Of a DNA stretch of 64,000 nt, positions 20,366 to 33,820 are shown in pieces; within the stretch, counting starts at the first letter, position 1, and each line of letters begins with the position of its first letter. The position numbers and the translations under genes were made by a program. The notes below the pieces were generated by a model. It was not told the DNA's origin. It made no database searches and was given only the letters and a program-made list of their open reading frames with translations. The DNA is taken from NCBI GenBank assembly GCA_028023455.1, contig JAQFVV010012395.1, forward strand, positions 10,288,154 to 10,352,153, written 5' to 3'. The DNA is from Epiperipatus broadwayi. Lineage: Eukaryota; Onychophora; Udeonychophora; Euonychophora; Peripatidae.

Positions 20366-22664
20366 GTAGGCATATTTCCCTTTTTTTTTTTAAAAAAAAA
20401 AAATTATTATTTTATATTAAGCCAATTCCGCCATTGGTTTTTTTTTTTCGCTTCTCTGCCAATTCTTTATAGATTAGACGAAACTAAATTTCCATCAAAT
20501 TTTGTTCAATTTTTTTAGGTAGACCATCCACCCCTATCCTTTTCCCACAAAATAATAGACTAGTCCTGTAATGAACTTCTTTTCTATTGGCTAGAAACTA
20601 TAATGATGCCAGACACTTGTTTGGCTATGGATTCCATTAGGTATTATTTTTGTACTAGAGGTATATTTGATGCAGTTTTCTGGAAAATAAATGCATGATT
20701 TGATATTTTTTTAATTTTTTTTTATAATCACACTTTCAATTTAATATATACTTCTTTCACATTTTAAAAAGGTTGTAGAAAAAATTATTTATATTATCCA
20801 TATTTATGTTTTATTTCAATTTACATTTGCTTGAAATTTAATATGCTTTTTTTTTTTTCAGTTATTTAACTGAAAAGTTGAATATTTATTTATAGTATAG
20901 GAATATACTTATGATTTGGTGTAATAATAATACAAGGGTCCTAATAGCATATTCTTCTGCCATGCCCCTGATCAGTGGTTCCAATTCTGAGTACATGATC
21001 CTTGGAAATTTTTTCATATACCAAACTTGGGGAGGGGTGTCCAACCAAACGAAGTCAATAGTGATCAGTAAATAGGTATTTATTATTAGCTAGAACATTC
21101 CAAATTAATTGGATTGGTTAGGGAATGTCAACAACTGACTGTATAAACAAAACTAGAATGGTAATGTGATACATTTGTCACCATTTGTGGCAAAATTGTG
21201 CCCCCATGAACATTAATAATAATATACATTTTTATAACAACACTATTTTATGAAATTATTAAAAATTTTAATTCACAATCAAATGTATATCATTTGCACC
21301 CATGATTTGGCATTGAAATTTGACGAACCTTGTACATTTTTTTGAGTCAGTTGAGAATTTCTTTAAAAAATATTTGAATCTTTTTTATGTAGTTAATGCA
21401 TAAACAACTCTGCAAGTCATTTTGTTATTGACTGGAAAATGGATATTATAAAGAACATCTTTAATGTTCTCTTCAACCTGAAATTGAATAGTTTTATGAA
21501 TAATGTTTTATTCATTATTGTTTCTCTTTGAAGTAATGTTGGAAATACCTCTATTCCAAAGTGAGCTATTTAACGATATTTTATCTGTCATCTTTATATA
21601 ATAGGCTAAATGTTCAACGTATTGTTGATAAATATTATTTAATCAATTTCTTTTTCTTTTTATTAAACATGGTCTTTTTAAATTAATGACGTATTGCGCA
21701 AAAACCAGTTTTTTCTACAACCTCTAAGTAATCGTACTCTCCAATTCAACAGCTTTCAATTAAATTACTTTTTTTTTGTTGCACTTAATAACTTTTATTA
21801 ATTTTACTGTTTTATAATTCCCAATTATTTTATACTGCTTTGTCAAAATTTTAATTTTTTTATATACTTAAATCAAAACATACACACATAAGCATCACAT
21901 ATACAAAATGCAGTTCTTAATTTTCTGAGCCTTTATTATTATTTTATTACGTTTTTAAAACAAAAAAAAATAGAAATTTTTCTAAATGATTTTCATGATG
22001 GTTTCATTTGTAAATATACTATGTAATTATTACGTCTTGTCTTATTTATATAAAGCAAAGCATTATGGGAATCATTCTCTAAATAATTGCATATTTTTAT
22101 TTAAAACAATCTATTAATTAGATTCTTATTTATTTACTTGCTTATATATTATCAGAGTAACATAGCAATGTTACTTCTTTGCCTTTTTTAAAACTTTATA
22201 CGCTGTAGATTACAATATTAATAATAAAAAAAGTCTGAAGACTTATATTTCTGCTGATTTGTTTTATATATATAATTTAAATTTCAAACATTTTTCTTTC
22301 TTTTTTTTACTCACAATGCTGATTACAATTTGTCTCTGTAAGTGTAAGTATGCAAATTTTATGTATGTGTGTATGAGGGGAAATCCTTAAAACTAAAAAA
22401 TTTGGTAATTTTTGTTTTACTTATAAATAATCAAATGAATTATTGCTCAGGAGTTTGTAAGAAATTTGAACATCAAAAATGGCAAGAGCCATGATTTTTT
22501 ATTTGAGTTCTAGGGTTCGCTACTTTTGCTTTCATGCTATGGCACACAAAAGTGCTCTGTTCATATTATGCTTTTTGTTTCAAATAAAGTAAGTCATTTC
22601 AATAATAATTATTATTTCTAACTTGTGAAAAAATAAAATATTTTTAAAAAATTCACTCATGATA

Positions 22665-22740
22665 ACCTGGAGTTTGAACTCAGGTATATCTTGGAATTGT
22701 TAAGTATCTCAAGATTTAAACCACTAAACATCATGATCAC
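22665..22740 (-). repeat. Possible degenerate tRNA-derived SINE
   Basis: The minus strand carries a B-box-like GAGTTCAAACTCC (22669-22681) preceded at a suitable distance by an A-box-like TGATGTTTAGTGG (about 22721-22733). The cloverleaf cannot be completed. It sits directly before a MITE family A copy. Confidence 0.35.
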
Positions 22741-22771
22741 CATCTCATACTAGCACATAATTGTTATTAAA

Positions 22772-23000
22772 CAAGGCAAAACTCTCTATACAGTAGTGCC
22801 ACCCTGTGCCAAACAGACTAATCAATGGATGCCAGAAGGCTTGTGCATAAAATCCCTATCTAGTGCCACAAGCCAGAAACTAGTCTGGGGATATTGGATG
22901 AGTAGGCACTAGATAGGGATTTTATGCACAAGCCTTCTGGCATCCATTGATTACTCTGTTTGGCACAGGGTGGCACTACAGTATAGAGAGTTTTGCCTTG
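22772..23000. mobile_element. MITE family A, copy 2 (short palindromic form)
   Basis: Starts CAAGGCAAAACTCTCTATAC and ends in its reverse complement. The arms pair over about 100 bp with few mismatches (AGTAGTGCCACC and CACTAGATAGGGATTTTATG blocks on both sides). The centre is only some 40 bp and contains AGAAACTAGTCTGGGGATAT. Compared with the copies at 25163 and 44611 its middle has been deleted. Confidence 0.75.
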
Positions 23001-25162
23001 GTTTATCTCAAGATTTGTTAACAAACTTAGGATTTTTCAAAATAATTAGCCCATAGACAATTAAGTTATCAATTCAATTATTGCTCTAAAAATAGATATT
23101 TGTCTATTTTTAGTAAACAAAAAAGAAAAACTATGAGTCTTCACCAATCTGCATTGGACTAGTCTGGAGAATAATATTTTTCTACGGAGAATTGCTGTAA
23201 AGTCTTTTACCATTTTTAGGCTACTTAAAGTTATTTAATTTTTACCTATGTTTGTAGATATATTCAACCCCTACTTTTTTTTGTTTAGTGATTTGAATAA
23301 TAAATTTAAAACTGTATTATATGGTGTTATGAGAGATTATACAATATAAATATAAATAGTGGAAATTGTATGGTATTTATTTATTTTTAATTGAAATTAA
23401 CAATAATATCAATATGAAGTATTTGGATTTGTTAAAATATAATTTTCCTTTCATCTTTGGATTTCATTATCAACATGTCTCTAGAAAAATAATGTTTACA
23501 TTTAGAATCAAAAAGTTTTTACAATTCTCTTGTTTTACAAGCATGAGTGCCAAATAAATGTAAATACGAAGCACATTGTATTAACAAATAACCAATGTCA
23601 TTATGTGAAAATCTTCTAAATCCTTTTAAATAATCTTATAAAATCTCATATTGTAGAATCACATCTTCTTTGAATTGGGCAAGTAAAATGAATGAACAAT
23701 GCATGATTTTCTAAAAGGCTGTTTATGGAGAACTTGAGTATGGTTTATGTGGGAACAATAGACTCTTTGTTATAAGAATTACCACAAAGACTTTCCTAAA
23801 AAAGAGAAATTGTTTCTATTAGGAAGATATAGTAGAGAATTGAAAATATTGGAGAGCTATAATTAGACATGGATTGAAATATCTTGGAAAGAAAAGTTTT
23901 CTGCTGAAGAAATTAAAAGACAATCTTGTAAAATATTAAGTAAACAGAAAAATGGATCAGCATGATTCATATATGAACATATTTGGATTTCACAGATTGG
24001 TTTATATAGTTCTTGCAAAATTCATTTCTAGAATCTTTTTTTTCTCTCGCACATATTGTTTTTATTTTTTTGAATGGCCATATTCATTTACAAGCAGCTG
24101 TTTATTATTATTCAATTTTACTATTTAGTGGCTAAGATTCATAAGATTTCTGACAAAACATCCCTTAATTATCTTTGCTTACATACAATATATGCTTTCA
24201 GAAACAATTCTCTTCACATTAACTTTTCATTGTAGTAGATATATTAATAAACGGCTTTGAATTTATGCATTTACACATCCAGCTATCTCTTTTAATTCCT
24301 ATATACTATCAAACTAATATCCTGAAAATTCAGTAAAGACCTAAGATTTTAAATCTAAGCCAATAAACTTATTAGATGAATAATTATATTTTTAAATTTT
24401 TGTGCAAACTGGTTTGGATTTGAAAGCTTAGGTTTCTTAAATTAAAAATTTAGACAAATAGTTTGATAATATTGGGCCATAAACTGATCTGGAGAGATGG
24501 TTATAATAACACTGTCATCTAGTGACCATTGATTACTCAAGTTTACAATGAATAATCCAGAGTGAAGAAGTAACTGCTATTGAAGTATTCATGAAATTAT
24601 TTAAATGGATTTAGAAAAAATTTGCATATTCAAGTTTATTATTGAGAATCAGTAAGTACAATGCTTTTTATCTGATCTATTTAGCATTCATACATTAGAA
24701 TTTCTGCATATATGTGAGAATTGCAACATCTGTCTGGAAATCTACATGCTATTTAATTTTCTGAAGAATTATGTTATTAATGCAATAAGTTAGCCTGGGG
24801 GGATATTGCATCTTTTACAAATCCAATCTACAAAAACACTTGGAGTTGTTCCTAGAAAAATGTGTTGAAGTAAAAAGAAAGATGAAAATTTAGCAAAATA
24901 TCTATGTTAATAGGAAAGTTAAAACTAAAAGATGGAAAAATGGGAAATGTTTATCTTGAAAATGGAGAAGTATTGATATTTAAATAGTTTGTTATTTAGA
25001 TAAAAGAAATTATAAAAATAGGAATTAGAGTTAAGGCACAAAGAATGGAAGTGATTTAAAGTCTGGTATATTTCTCATCTAATATTAATGAGGTATCATA
25101 TGCTCACCATTTTATATGCTTACACAGGCTGTTAATAACAGTATGTGATGTGATGTGATGCA

Positions 25163-25768
25163 CTCTCCATACAGTAGTGCCACCAAATGCAAGTCTTCAT
25201 AATCAATGGAAGCAGGAAGATTTGTGCATAAAATTCCTAACTAGTGCCTACTCATCCAAAATTCTCATATTAATTTTTAGCTTGTGACTTTCATCAGTGA
25301 GGAACCTTGGATTTGGGAACACTGCACCTATATCTTAGGATCTAATGCAACTCTTCAGTAATCTCCTTTTATCTATTTGGTGACTATAAAGCTAGGAACT
25401 TGAGATGAAAATACCATAATGGGTACTTAATAGTATGCATAAGTACCAATCCAAGCTCATTTGTTTGATTAGTTACATAGATCTGAACTCAAAATGTATA
25501 AATGCTGAACTGAGTTCAGATCCATATGACTATATAAGCAAATGGTCTTGTAATGAAAACATTATTGTGATTTCATCTTAAGCTTCTAGCTTTATAGTTA
25601 ACCAAATAAGTAAAAGGTAGTTTCTGGAGGATTATATTTGATCCTAAGATGTATGTGATGTGCTTTCAAATCCAAGGCTCCTCACTGATGAAAACCACAG
25701 ACTAGAAACTAGTCTGGGGATATTGAATGAATAGGCACTAGATAGTAATTTTATGCACAAACTTTCAA
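25163..25768. mobile_element. MITE family A, copy 3 (long form, right end lost)
   Basis: The left end CTCTCCATACAGTAGTGCCA is intact. The right part runs up to TTATGCACAAACTTTC and then stops short of the expected mirror terminus. The central region has inner inverted segments: AACTTGAGATGAAAATACC against its counterpart near 25570, and GCTGAACTGAGTTCAGATCC. The preceding 70 bp resemble the sequence before the copy at 44611, so the element or its insertion context is larger than the terminal motif. Confidence 0.65.
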
Positions 25769-27039
25769 TATTTGGAAATAAATCACTTTAATTGAACATG
25801 GCCTCTGAAAATTTTAAATAGATTTCACAAAGAAGTAGCTAGTTATCCGATGGGTAATGAATAGAGTGAATTTCTTTTTTTAATGAGGAAATTAAAAACA
25901 AATTTAAAATGTGTGGAGAGCTAACATTTATTAATAAAAAATATATTAGTAAAAGTAGTATTTAATTTAATTGCATGCAGAGGAGAGCAACAAGGTTTAT
26001 AAAATATGCAAGGTTAATGGATAGAAAATTTATTTATATTAAAAAATGAAAATAAATCATGTTAAATTCTATATTATAGATCCGTAATTATGAGAAATGG
26101 AAGAAAGAAGATGGTTCAGTTGATTAAAAGAAAAGACAAATTATGAAAGATAAATATGTATAAAAACTAGCCTAAAGTTAGATAAGAATAAAAAATATAA
26201 AAAGAAATATGATAACACTAAAAAGAGTTTATTGTTATTAAGTGCAGAAGCTTTGAATATCAAGAAAAGGAAGCAAAAATTTGGATTTTAAATATAGTTT
26301 GTATGGAAATAGGATATAGATAGTGCATATTTATTTTTGGAATATGGGATATTAAAGGGAATCTGGATAAGTAAAATGGAGAAATAAGGATATCAAAAAA
26401 AGTAAAGATTTTCAGTTTTTTCAAATTGATATAAAAGATTGATTTGATTATAGATGGAGAGGTTAATAAAGGTGAAGAAGTAGGTGAATTAAAGTGGTAC
26501 ATAAGTCTGCTTTAACAGTAGAGATGCAGTATTATTGATATTATATGTAGTGGTCTTAAAAAAAATATTAGATTTTTAAAACTTTTTAATAACTTTCAAA
26601 GTGTACTTAGATTTTTTAAAATATATAATTCATTTTAATGATAACTTGAATTATCAAATATACTGATTCTCTTTAAAATGGCCATTTATGGATTCTGTAC
26701 ACATTGCTGGTAATTTGTTTTAAATCTTGCTTATATATTCATATAAAAGATTGATCTGCTAATAATAATATATATATATATAATTATATTAAAGTAAAAA
26801 TTAATACCTGACCCCATCCTTGTTCTTTTCAAAAATTATTCACCTGCTCAGATTCAATTTTTATATTTTAATAAAATAAGCAAATATATCGGAGAGTCTA
26901 AATATATATATTTTCACTTTTATAGCATCACATAATTCTTAGATTTGATTAATTCCTATGATTATTTTAATTAAATCAGTTATTTGTTCAAATTTCAGAT
27001 GGTTAGAATGCTGATAGAGGTCACAAGTGTCTAAATATT

Positions 27040-29940
27040 GATATTAAGGATATATACAGAGTTTTTTAAAAAAAGGACAAGAGAATAATGGTTGTAGAAA
27101 ATATGAATGAACATATTGAAAAAATTGATGATGCACATAAAGCTGGACAGCTTTTGAAGAATTTTTGTCAGAGAGTGAATTTGAGCATTGGAAATTTGTC
27201 AAATATTTATGAGAGACTGTACACATGGTCAAGAAATAATATATTTCACACAATATATTATGTATTAGTAAAGAAAGAGGGAATGAATAAAGTAAGAAAA
27301 ATGAGATGTTTGATAATGAAGAGAGAGTATGTAATAGTGATTATAATTTCTTTAAAATGCAATGATTAGTAATGTGATGGGAAATAGTGATAAAAGTAGA
27401 AAGGGTAGTGAAAGGTGTGGATGGAAAATGAACGATAAAAATAAGTTAGAAGAATATAAAATAAAAGTTAAAGAAACCATGGAAGAGTTGGTTAGGAATG
27501 AATATAAGAACTGGTGTGTTGAAGTAGAAAAAGTGGCAAATATGGTTTTGAGGGAGAATATTGAGAAAGAATAAAAGTAATATAAAAGTGAGAGTTAGTA
27601 AAAGTGTAAAAGAGAGGAGGAAATCATGCAGGGAATGTGTGCTATTAAAAGCAAGGAAAGTGGAAAAGATGTTAAAGTTAAATGGGAAAAGTATTTAGAA
27701 AAAAAGATGGGCAAAATAGATAATTATATAGAGAGAATGAAATTAAATAGTAAATTGTTGGAGATCATAAATAAAAGTGGAAGAGATGGGAATAGAAAAT
27801 TTTGGAAATATATTAAAAGAATGAATGTAGGGGTGAGATAAATAGTAGTACTAGATGATGAGGGAGTAGAGTAGTTTTAGAGAAGAATTAGAGACAATCT
27901 TAAATATGTAATGGATATAGAAAAGATGCTAAATGTGAAGGACAGAGTGATAACAAACAAAAGCCTATAGTAATGGAACTATAGGTTTACAAAAAATTAA
28001 TTAAATAAGGCGGGGAAGAAATTGAAAAGTGGAAAGACAAGAGGTTTAGATAAATAGGTAGCAAAGATGGTAATAAATTTAGAACATAGGGCAAAATTAA
28101 ACCTATTATCATATTTTAATAAGATGACACAGAAGAGAGATTTTTCGGATGGTTGGGATAATACAGTAGTAAGGTAAGGAAAGGATAAGGATCAAATAAA
28201 GTTAAGTAATTATATAGGAGGTAGTCATGTGATGTTTATTGGCTTAAAAGTAATTATAGACTGATAGCGGTAATGTCAGTGTTATATAAAGTTTTCGCAT
28301 ATATGGTGGCTGGAAGGGTCGTGAAAAGGATGGAAACAAATAATATAGAGAGAAATGCAAGAAGGTTTTTGATCAGATAGGCATATAGGAAATAATTTAT
28401 TTGTAGTTATACAACTTATAGATATGAGTAGAAATACAGATAGACAGTTATATATGGCTTTTATAGATATAGAGGAGGCATTTGATAGAGTAAATAGAAA
28501 TAGATTGCAAGTAAATTTGGGAATGAATGGAGCTTTAGTGGATCTTATTAAGAGATTGTATGAAAATAATTACTATATATATTAATTAAAGAATATAGAA
28601 TCAGAAAGTTAAAAATGGGGTGGAACTAAGGCAAGAATGCTCTATATCATTTATTTTGTTTTTGTTGCATTTGAGAGAAATGGAGAGATCAGCAGAAAGA
28701 GTAGGAAGAGGAGTAGAGAGGCCATTAATAGGTGGGGAGGGAATATATACATTATTGCATCTTTTATTTGTAGATTTTGTGTACAGAAAGAAGGGAAGAT
28801 GTGAAAGTTATGTTGAGGACATATGCAATGGTGGGTAGAGAAATGGGGATTAAATTCAGTAAAAAAATCAAAAGTAATGATGATTAACATTGGGGGAAAA
28901 AAAGACAAAGAATTTTAATTGGGAGATATAAAGTTGAGTGTGATGAATAGATATAACTATTTGCAAATTGTCTTAAGTAATCAGAGCAATTGCTTGGGTG
29001 AATGGGAGAAAAAATTAATAAATGAAGCAAAGAAAAGAAAGGGACTGATAAAAAAATTAACAGTGTTTTCATATAATAAATATGATGTAGCTAGAATTGT
29101 ATGGAAGGGAGTGGCAGTAGCAGGGTTAATATATGGTAACAATGATATGTTAGATTATTTAGAAAGAGTACAAAGGGAAGTAGGAAAATCTGCATTAGAT
29201 GTAGATGTGTGGATGGCAAAGGAAGCAATTCAAAGAGAAATGGGATGATCCAAGTTTTTATATGAGAGATGTAAAAAGCAAAATGGAAATGTTCAGTAGA
29301 TTGCAGTTTATGGATAATAAGAGAATAGCCAAAATAGTATTTAATTGGGTTATGAGTAAAAGGCAGGCAACAAGATAGGTAAGAAAGGTGGTATGGGATG
29401 CAGAAGATGTCAGTATTCTTATACAAAAGGTGGTATAATTGTATTAGGAGAATTGTTGAGTGCAATAGTTGCAAGGAATGGGATAGAAGAATAGATGCAT
29501 TAATAATATGGAGAGTAAAAAGAGTTTAAATATATATAGAAATAAACAATATTGGATGCGATTTAATTTATGATAATAACAAGGAAAGTAGTTTACTGTT
29601 TAATGCTCGAACAGGATCTTTAGCAACAAGGGAATATACACACAAATGGAAAAAATGTGAGTGATTTAGTCTGCAAGTTGTGTAAATTAAGGCATAGAAA
29701 ATATTAGGCATCTGTTAATTGAATGTAACTGCTTGCAAGTAGAAAGGGCACAAATAATGATGTTATGGGAAAATAAATATAAACAAAATGATTATATAGA
29801 AGGTGGGTTCTTGGTTTTTATGCTGGGTTTGGGAAAACATAAAGGTAATTTAGATATAAAGGCCATGGAATAGACAAAGATTATGTTGTGGAAATGGCAT
29901 GGAGTAGGATAGAGAAGAATATGAAAAAACTTATGGTCGG
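27040..29940 (+). pseudogene. Decayed non-LTR retrotransposon (LINE), copy 1
   Basis: Reading across frames, the + strand gives a reverse transcriptase in order. YRLIAVMSVLYKVFAYMVAG is near 28257. Motif A, YMAFIDIEEAFDRVNR, is near 28450. A motif B region is near 28620, and a thumb/C-terminal part with YNYLQIVLSN and KLTVFSYNKYDVARIVWKG lies at 28950-29110. A cysteine-rich VCKLCKL segment followed by a HLLIECN-like stretch lies near 29670. Frameshifts and stops separate these pieces, so it is dead. The coding strand is purine-rich, in contrast with the surrounding intron. Clade not assigned. Confidence 0.8.
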
Positions 29941-30019
29941 AATGGAAAGGGAAGGTAAAGTAGCTAACAGATTTCTCTGGGCATGGTAGCTAAGAGATTC
30001 ATAACTCCAAAAAAGAAAC

Positions 30020-30970
30020 CACCATACATCTCATCTCATTGGATTGAAACAGATGTCTATTATCATCTTTATTATTTATTTTGTTGAGATTGAGATAGAA
30101 AGAACAGGGATAAAGGTGGGAATTCTTATAATTGGATAATGTCTGCTGTTTTCTTTTTCAGATAATATGGCATTTTCTTGAAATAGTGTAGAAAAGGTGG
30201 AGAAATTATTATTTGAGGAATAGGGAGAAACATGAAGAAGTATGTAAATTAAACTCAGTAAAGAAATGTCTATGCTTTTAGTATTTAATGACGATTAAAA
30301 GTGAAGAATGGAAAATAGAGATATTTGTCTTGAAGAAATAAAGGAGTTTAGATATTTAGGTACTTTATTAAATGGCAAAAGAAATTATAGAAATATTTCA
30401 CAATTAGATTTGAGAAAGAAAGCAAAAAAGAGAATGGAATTGATTAATAATCTGACAAGTTTTACATATATTAAATGTGCGGTGTGTAAAGTTATTTGAA
30501 AAGGAGTAATAGTGATACCAGGGAAAGAAAGCAAAAATTGAATGATAATTTGGAATGTAGATAATTATGTGCAAATAAGTGGGCAAAAGAATATTGAAAT
30601 TTGGAAATGATATGTTTTATATTGTCCAGGAAACTCAGTAATTTTTAGATAGAATATAAAAAGAAGCAAGTCCATATGCAGTGAGTGGTAAATTATTGAG
30701 AGCAAATCAGATTCTTTAAAATGGAATAGGATGGACTTTTTTTTAATGAGAGAAATAAAATGCAAATTATAAATATTTGAAAAGTTTCAATATGTCAAGA
30801 ACACAATAAATACGCAGGAAGTTTCACAATATATATAGTTAAGAGATAAATAGTTCCATGGATTTGCACAAGGAATGAGATAATTGTGTAGAAATGGTGT
30901 TAAAGGTACATAATTGTGAGTGGAGAAAAAGAGGATAAATTAATGAGAAGGCATTAGAGTTATTGAAAAT
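30020..30970 (+). pseudogene. Decayed LINE, copy 2 (5'-truncated, same family)
   Basis: This piece begins within the RT. A CLLSSLLFILLRLR segment (near 30050) corresponds to the motif B region of copy 1. FSDNMAF (near 30160) stands where FADD would be motif C. EEIKEFRYLGTLLNGKRNY (near 30325) is the thumb. It follows copy 1 directly in the same orientation, so it is either a tandem insertion or a segmental repeat. Stops and frameshifts are present. Confidence 0.65.
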
Positions 30971-32957
30971 GAATATTAATGATAAAAAATAATTTTATAA
31001 GAATAAAAATTTATATAAAATATGAAATGATGTATTGTAACTCTTAAGGGTGTCTATTATTATTTAGATCAAGAATTGGGACTTGAAAAATTATAATAAT
31101 AGTAATTTGGATTGTAGAAATTTATATAGAGATATTCTAAAATAAGAAACGATGTGTAATTTATATTAGAAATCTTCATTTAAATTTCATGAAAAGTAAT
31201 GTAGATTAGGGTTACTATATTGATGTAAAATATAGAAGTAAATGGGTAGGAAATTATAATGTTTCTCGGTTTGATATTCACCATTTTTTTAACTGGTTAG
31301 AGGAATGTAAATGATTAATACCTGAAGTGTCTTATTTTAGATTAGTTTGTTGATAAGAAGATTATTTAAGTTCCAAACCTTAACTGTGTAAAACTTATAA
31401 GTTATTAGGATTGATAGCATAAAGTATAAAAGTTTATTTGATAAGATAGAATGAAAAAAATGAAGATTTTAAGTGCCTGAATATTATGGTTCCTCTTTTA
31501 ATAATGATAAAATCTATATCTTATGATGTTAATATTTTTGTTTTGTAGCAACAATTGCCACTCTTTAACCAATGAAGATAATTTTATGAGCTAAGATTAT
31601 TAAATATACATTTGCTAAGCGATATTAGGTAGAATAACTAAGAATTTATGTATGGTTTAGGCAATAATTTATGGAAGCTGCATAGAAGTTTGATAGGCAT
31701 TCTCCAAATATAAAATAAATGCCATTCTGAATCATTGCTTTTCGCTATTTAGCTTTCAACCAATTTATACTATGTGCAATGTTTTGGAGTGGTGAATTTA
31801 AATGCAAAAGATTACACATTATTTAGTGCTATTTACTTTGAATATATATATATATATATATATCATTTTAAAAAATCACTTTACATTCAAGTATATGTGG
31901 TGATTCAAGACTGCCTTCTAATTGGGATTATTCTAAATAATCTATATAAAAAGATCCAAAATATAGTAGGAAATAGTTATTTTTCTCTATTATTGAATAT
32001 GGCAGCAGGAGAGAGTAATTGGTGGTTATCTCATGATTTTATATTTATTGAGTGTAAAATTATTATTTATCATTAAACACACACAAACATGGATATTTAA
32101 ATAATAAGTGCACTCTAATATGTTTTAAAATTATTAACTTACTTTCAGTGTGAAATAATAGATCGATTCTCTCACACTTTATATGTATTCAATTAAACAG
32201 TTTTTTCACATGTGCTAAAAGTTTAAATACATGCAATTATGTTAGAATATCTGTTTATGGTTTTTATCTAAGTGTCATAACAAAATCTGTTTTGTTTTCA
32301 AAGTGTGAAGGTGGAACACAGAATTGCATTTATCTATTATGTTTAAATGAATAAAATAATATGAAATATATTTTATTAGGATACTTATATGAAAAAACTC
32401 GTACAGTGTTTAAAGCTTACAGCACATTTGATGAAGCTGGGTTTGGCTAAAGTACGCATATGGCATGAAAGAATTAGCCTGTTATTTTATATTTGATAAC
32501 AGTTAATCCTTTTCAAAAAGCTTATATTTACAATAGTATGCACTAAAATCTTTCTTTTATTTATAGATACAAATACTATTTATTACATGTGTATGTATGA
32601 TGTAAATAATTTTTTTAAAGTTGAAATTATATCATTAAAGATTGAGATGCTTCAATAAATCATTTTTTAGAGGGAGACACACTGGCAAATTAGTATTGAT
32701 GATGATCGAGTTATATTATTATAATTAACCATGATAGTAATTCAATTTGCTTTCGGGAAAAAAAACTTGACATTCATCCCTGCATGAAATGCTTGATTGT
32801 AGTGCTAAAAATAATCTTTTACTACAAAGCTAATCAAGCATATTACTGTCTGCATTGCAATTTTTTCACTTATTTCCTAAACCTACCTTTGAACAGAAAA
32901 TTTTAAATATACATTTAGAATGTTGCTTTTAACATTTCTATTCTTTTATATCTCTAG

Positions 32958-33088
32958 ACATACAATCAACGAAAAAAATTGGAATACACATGTCATACGG
33001 CTTTTTTTATATCAATTGTGGTTGTGCAGTGGGCTGACTTGATCATATGCAAGACTAGAAGGAATTCAATCATTCACCAAGGAATGAA
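32958..33088 (+). CDS. ATP1A: Na+/K+-ATPase alpha subunit, exon encoding M8
   Basis: Forty-three codons plus two bases. The exon opens [17 protein letters not shown], continues into helix M8 ([15 protein letters not shown]) and ends [11 protein letters not shown]. The RRNS motif is the position of the conserved protein kinase A site of the family. M8 contains the conserved glutamine and aspartate (QWAD) near the third sodium site. The acceptor ends at 32957, the donor GTAAGT starts at 33089, and the split lysine codon AA|A is completed by the next exon. Confidence 0.97.
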
Positions 33089-33270
33089 GTAAGTTAATGT
33101 ATGACATTATGTAATGTATCTCATTATGCAATTAACACATTACAAATTTGTATTTTGAAAGAAAACATTTAAATTTTTTCTGTTAGCTCATTGGATATTA
33201 TATATAACAATTTTACAATAGCTAATTAAAGACTTTCTCATTGATAATGTGTCTATATATATACATATAT

Positions 33271-33820
33271 TGTAACTGTCTAGGTTACATGGCACTCAGT
33301 AATGGTAGTTGTGCGTGTGCTTATATATATATAATGTAAAGGAAAAGTAGAAATAAACACAGACAAAAATTTTAGTAGAAATTGTCTATATTTTCTGGAA
33401 TAATAACAACTAAGTAAAAGGTTTAAATAATTGCCCAAGCTGGCAAAGTTTAAATAGTTGGCCGGGCCTACAGTAGACCAATTTCAAATCCAGTCACAAG
33501 ATTGACTGTTATTAATCATTCATAATGATGAGTATTAGTTATACTTATTTTTACTTATTGATAATGCTGGTGAATTTGGTTAATTATACTTATAGTTGCT
33601 CTAAGGAGTTAACTGGGCTGACCTCTCAGAGTGATCTATCATGCTCATCCCTTTTATATTAAATTTTAGATTTTTTTTTTCTTGACAATAAACAAATTCC
33701 CTCAGATCTCTGATGGTTTAAACCCCAATTTTCCATAGGGTTAGAAATGCCTACCCAACTTGGGCTGTTGATGTTCACATACTGGTGACCATTACCCCCT
33801 TATTTTTCCATAGTGTTACA
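33271..33820. repeat. Candidate solo LTR (550 bp)
   Basis: The block starts TGTAACTGTC and ends TAGTGTTACA, so the termini TGTAAC...GTTACA are a perfect 6-bp inverted pair of the TG...CA type. It is flanked by ATAT on both sides, weak because the context is TA-rich. Composition differs from the surrounding intron. I find no second copy near the Ty3/gypsy pol, so it may be solo or unrelated. Confidence 0.4.

Larger units (their letters stand above)
20366..32957 (+). other. ATP1A: Intron with MITE family A copies and two LINE copies
   Basis: The donor is GTAGGC and the acceptor CTCTAG ends at 32957. It contains a SINE-like element near 22.7 kb, MITE copies at 22772-23000 and 25163-25768, and a decayed LINE region at 27.0-30.9 kb. 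I see nothing recognisable in 20366-22660, 23001-25080, 25770-27040 and 30950-32957 beyond AT-rich sequence, poly-T runs and TA microsatellites (26769-26782, 31841-31862). Confidence 0.8.

Noticed and set aside
28651-29474. Minus-strand frames over the LINE
   Set aside because: Antisense shadows of the decayed LINE copy, with biased composition.
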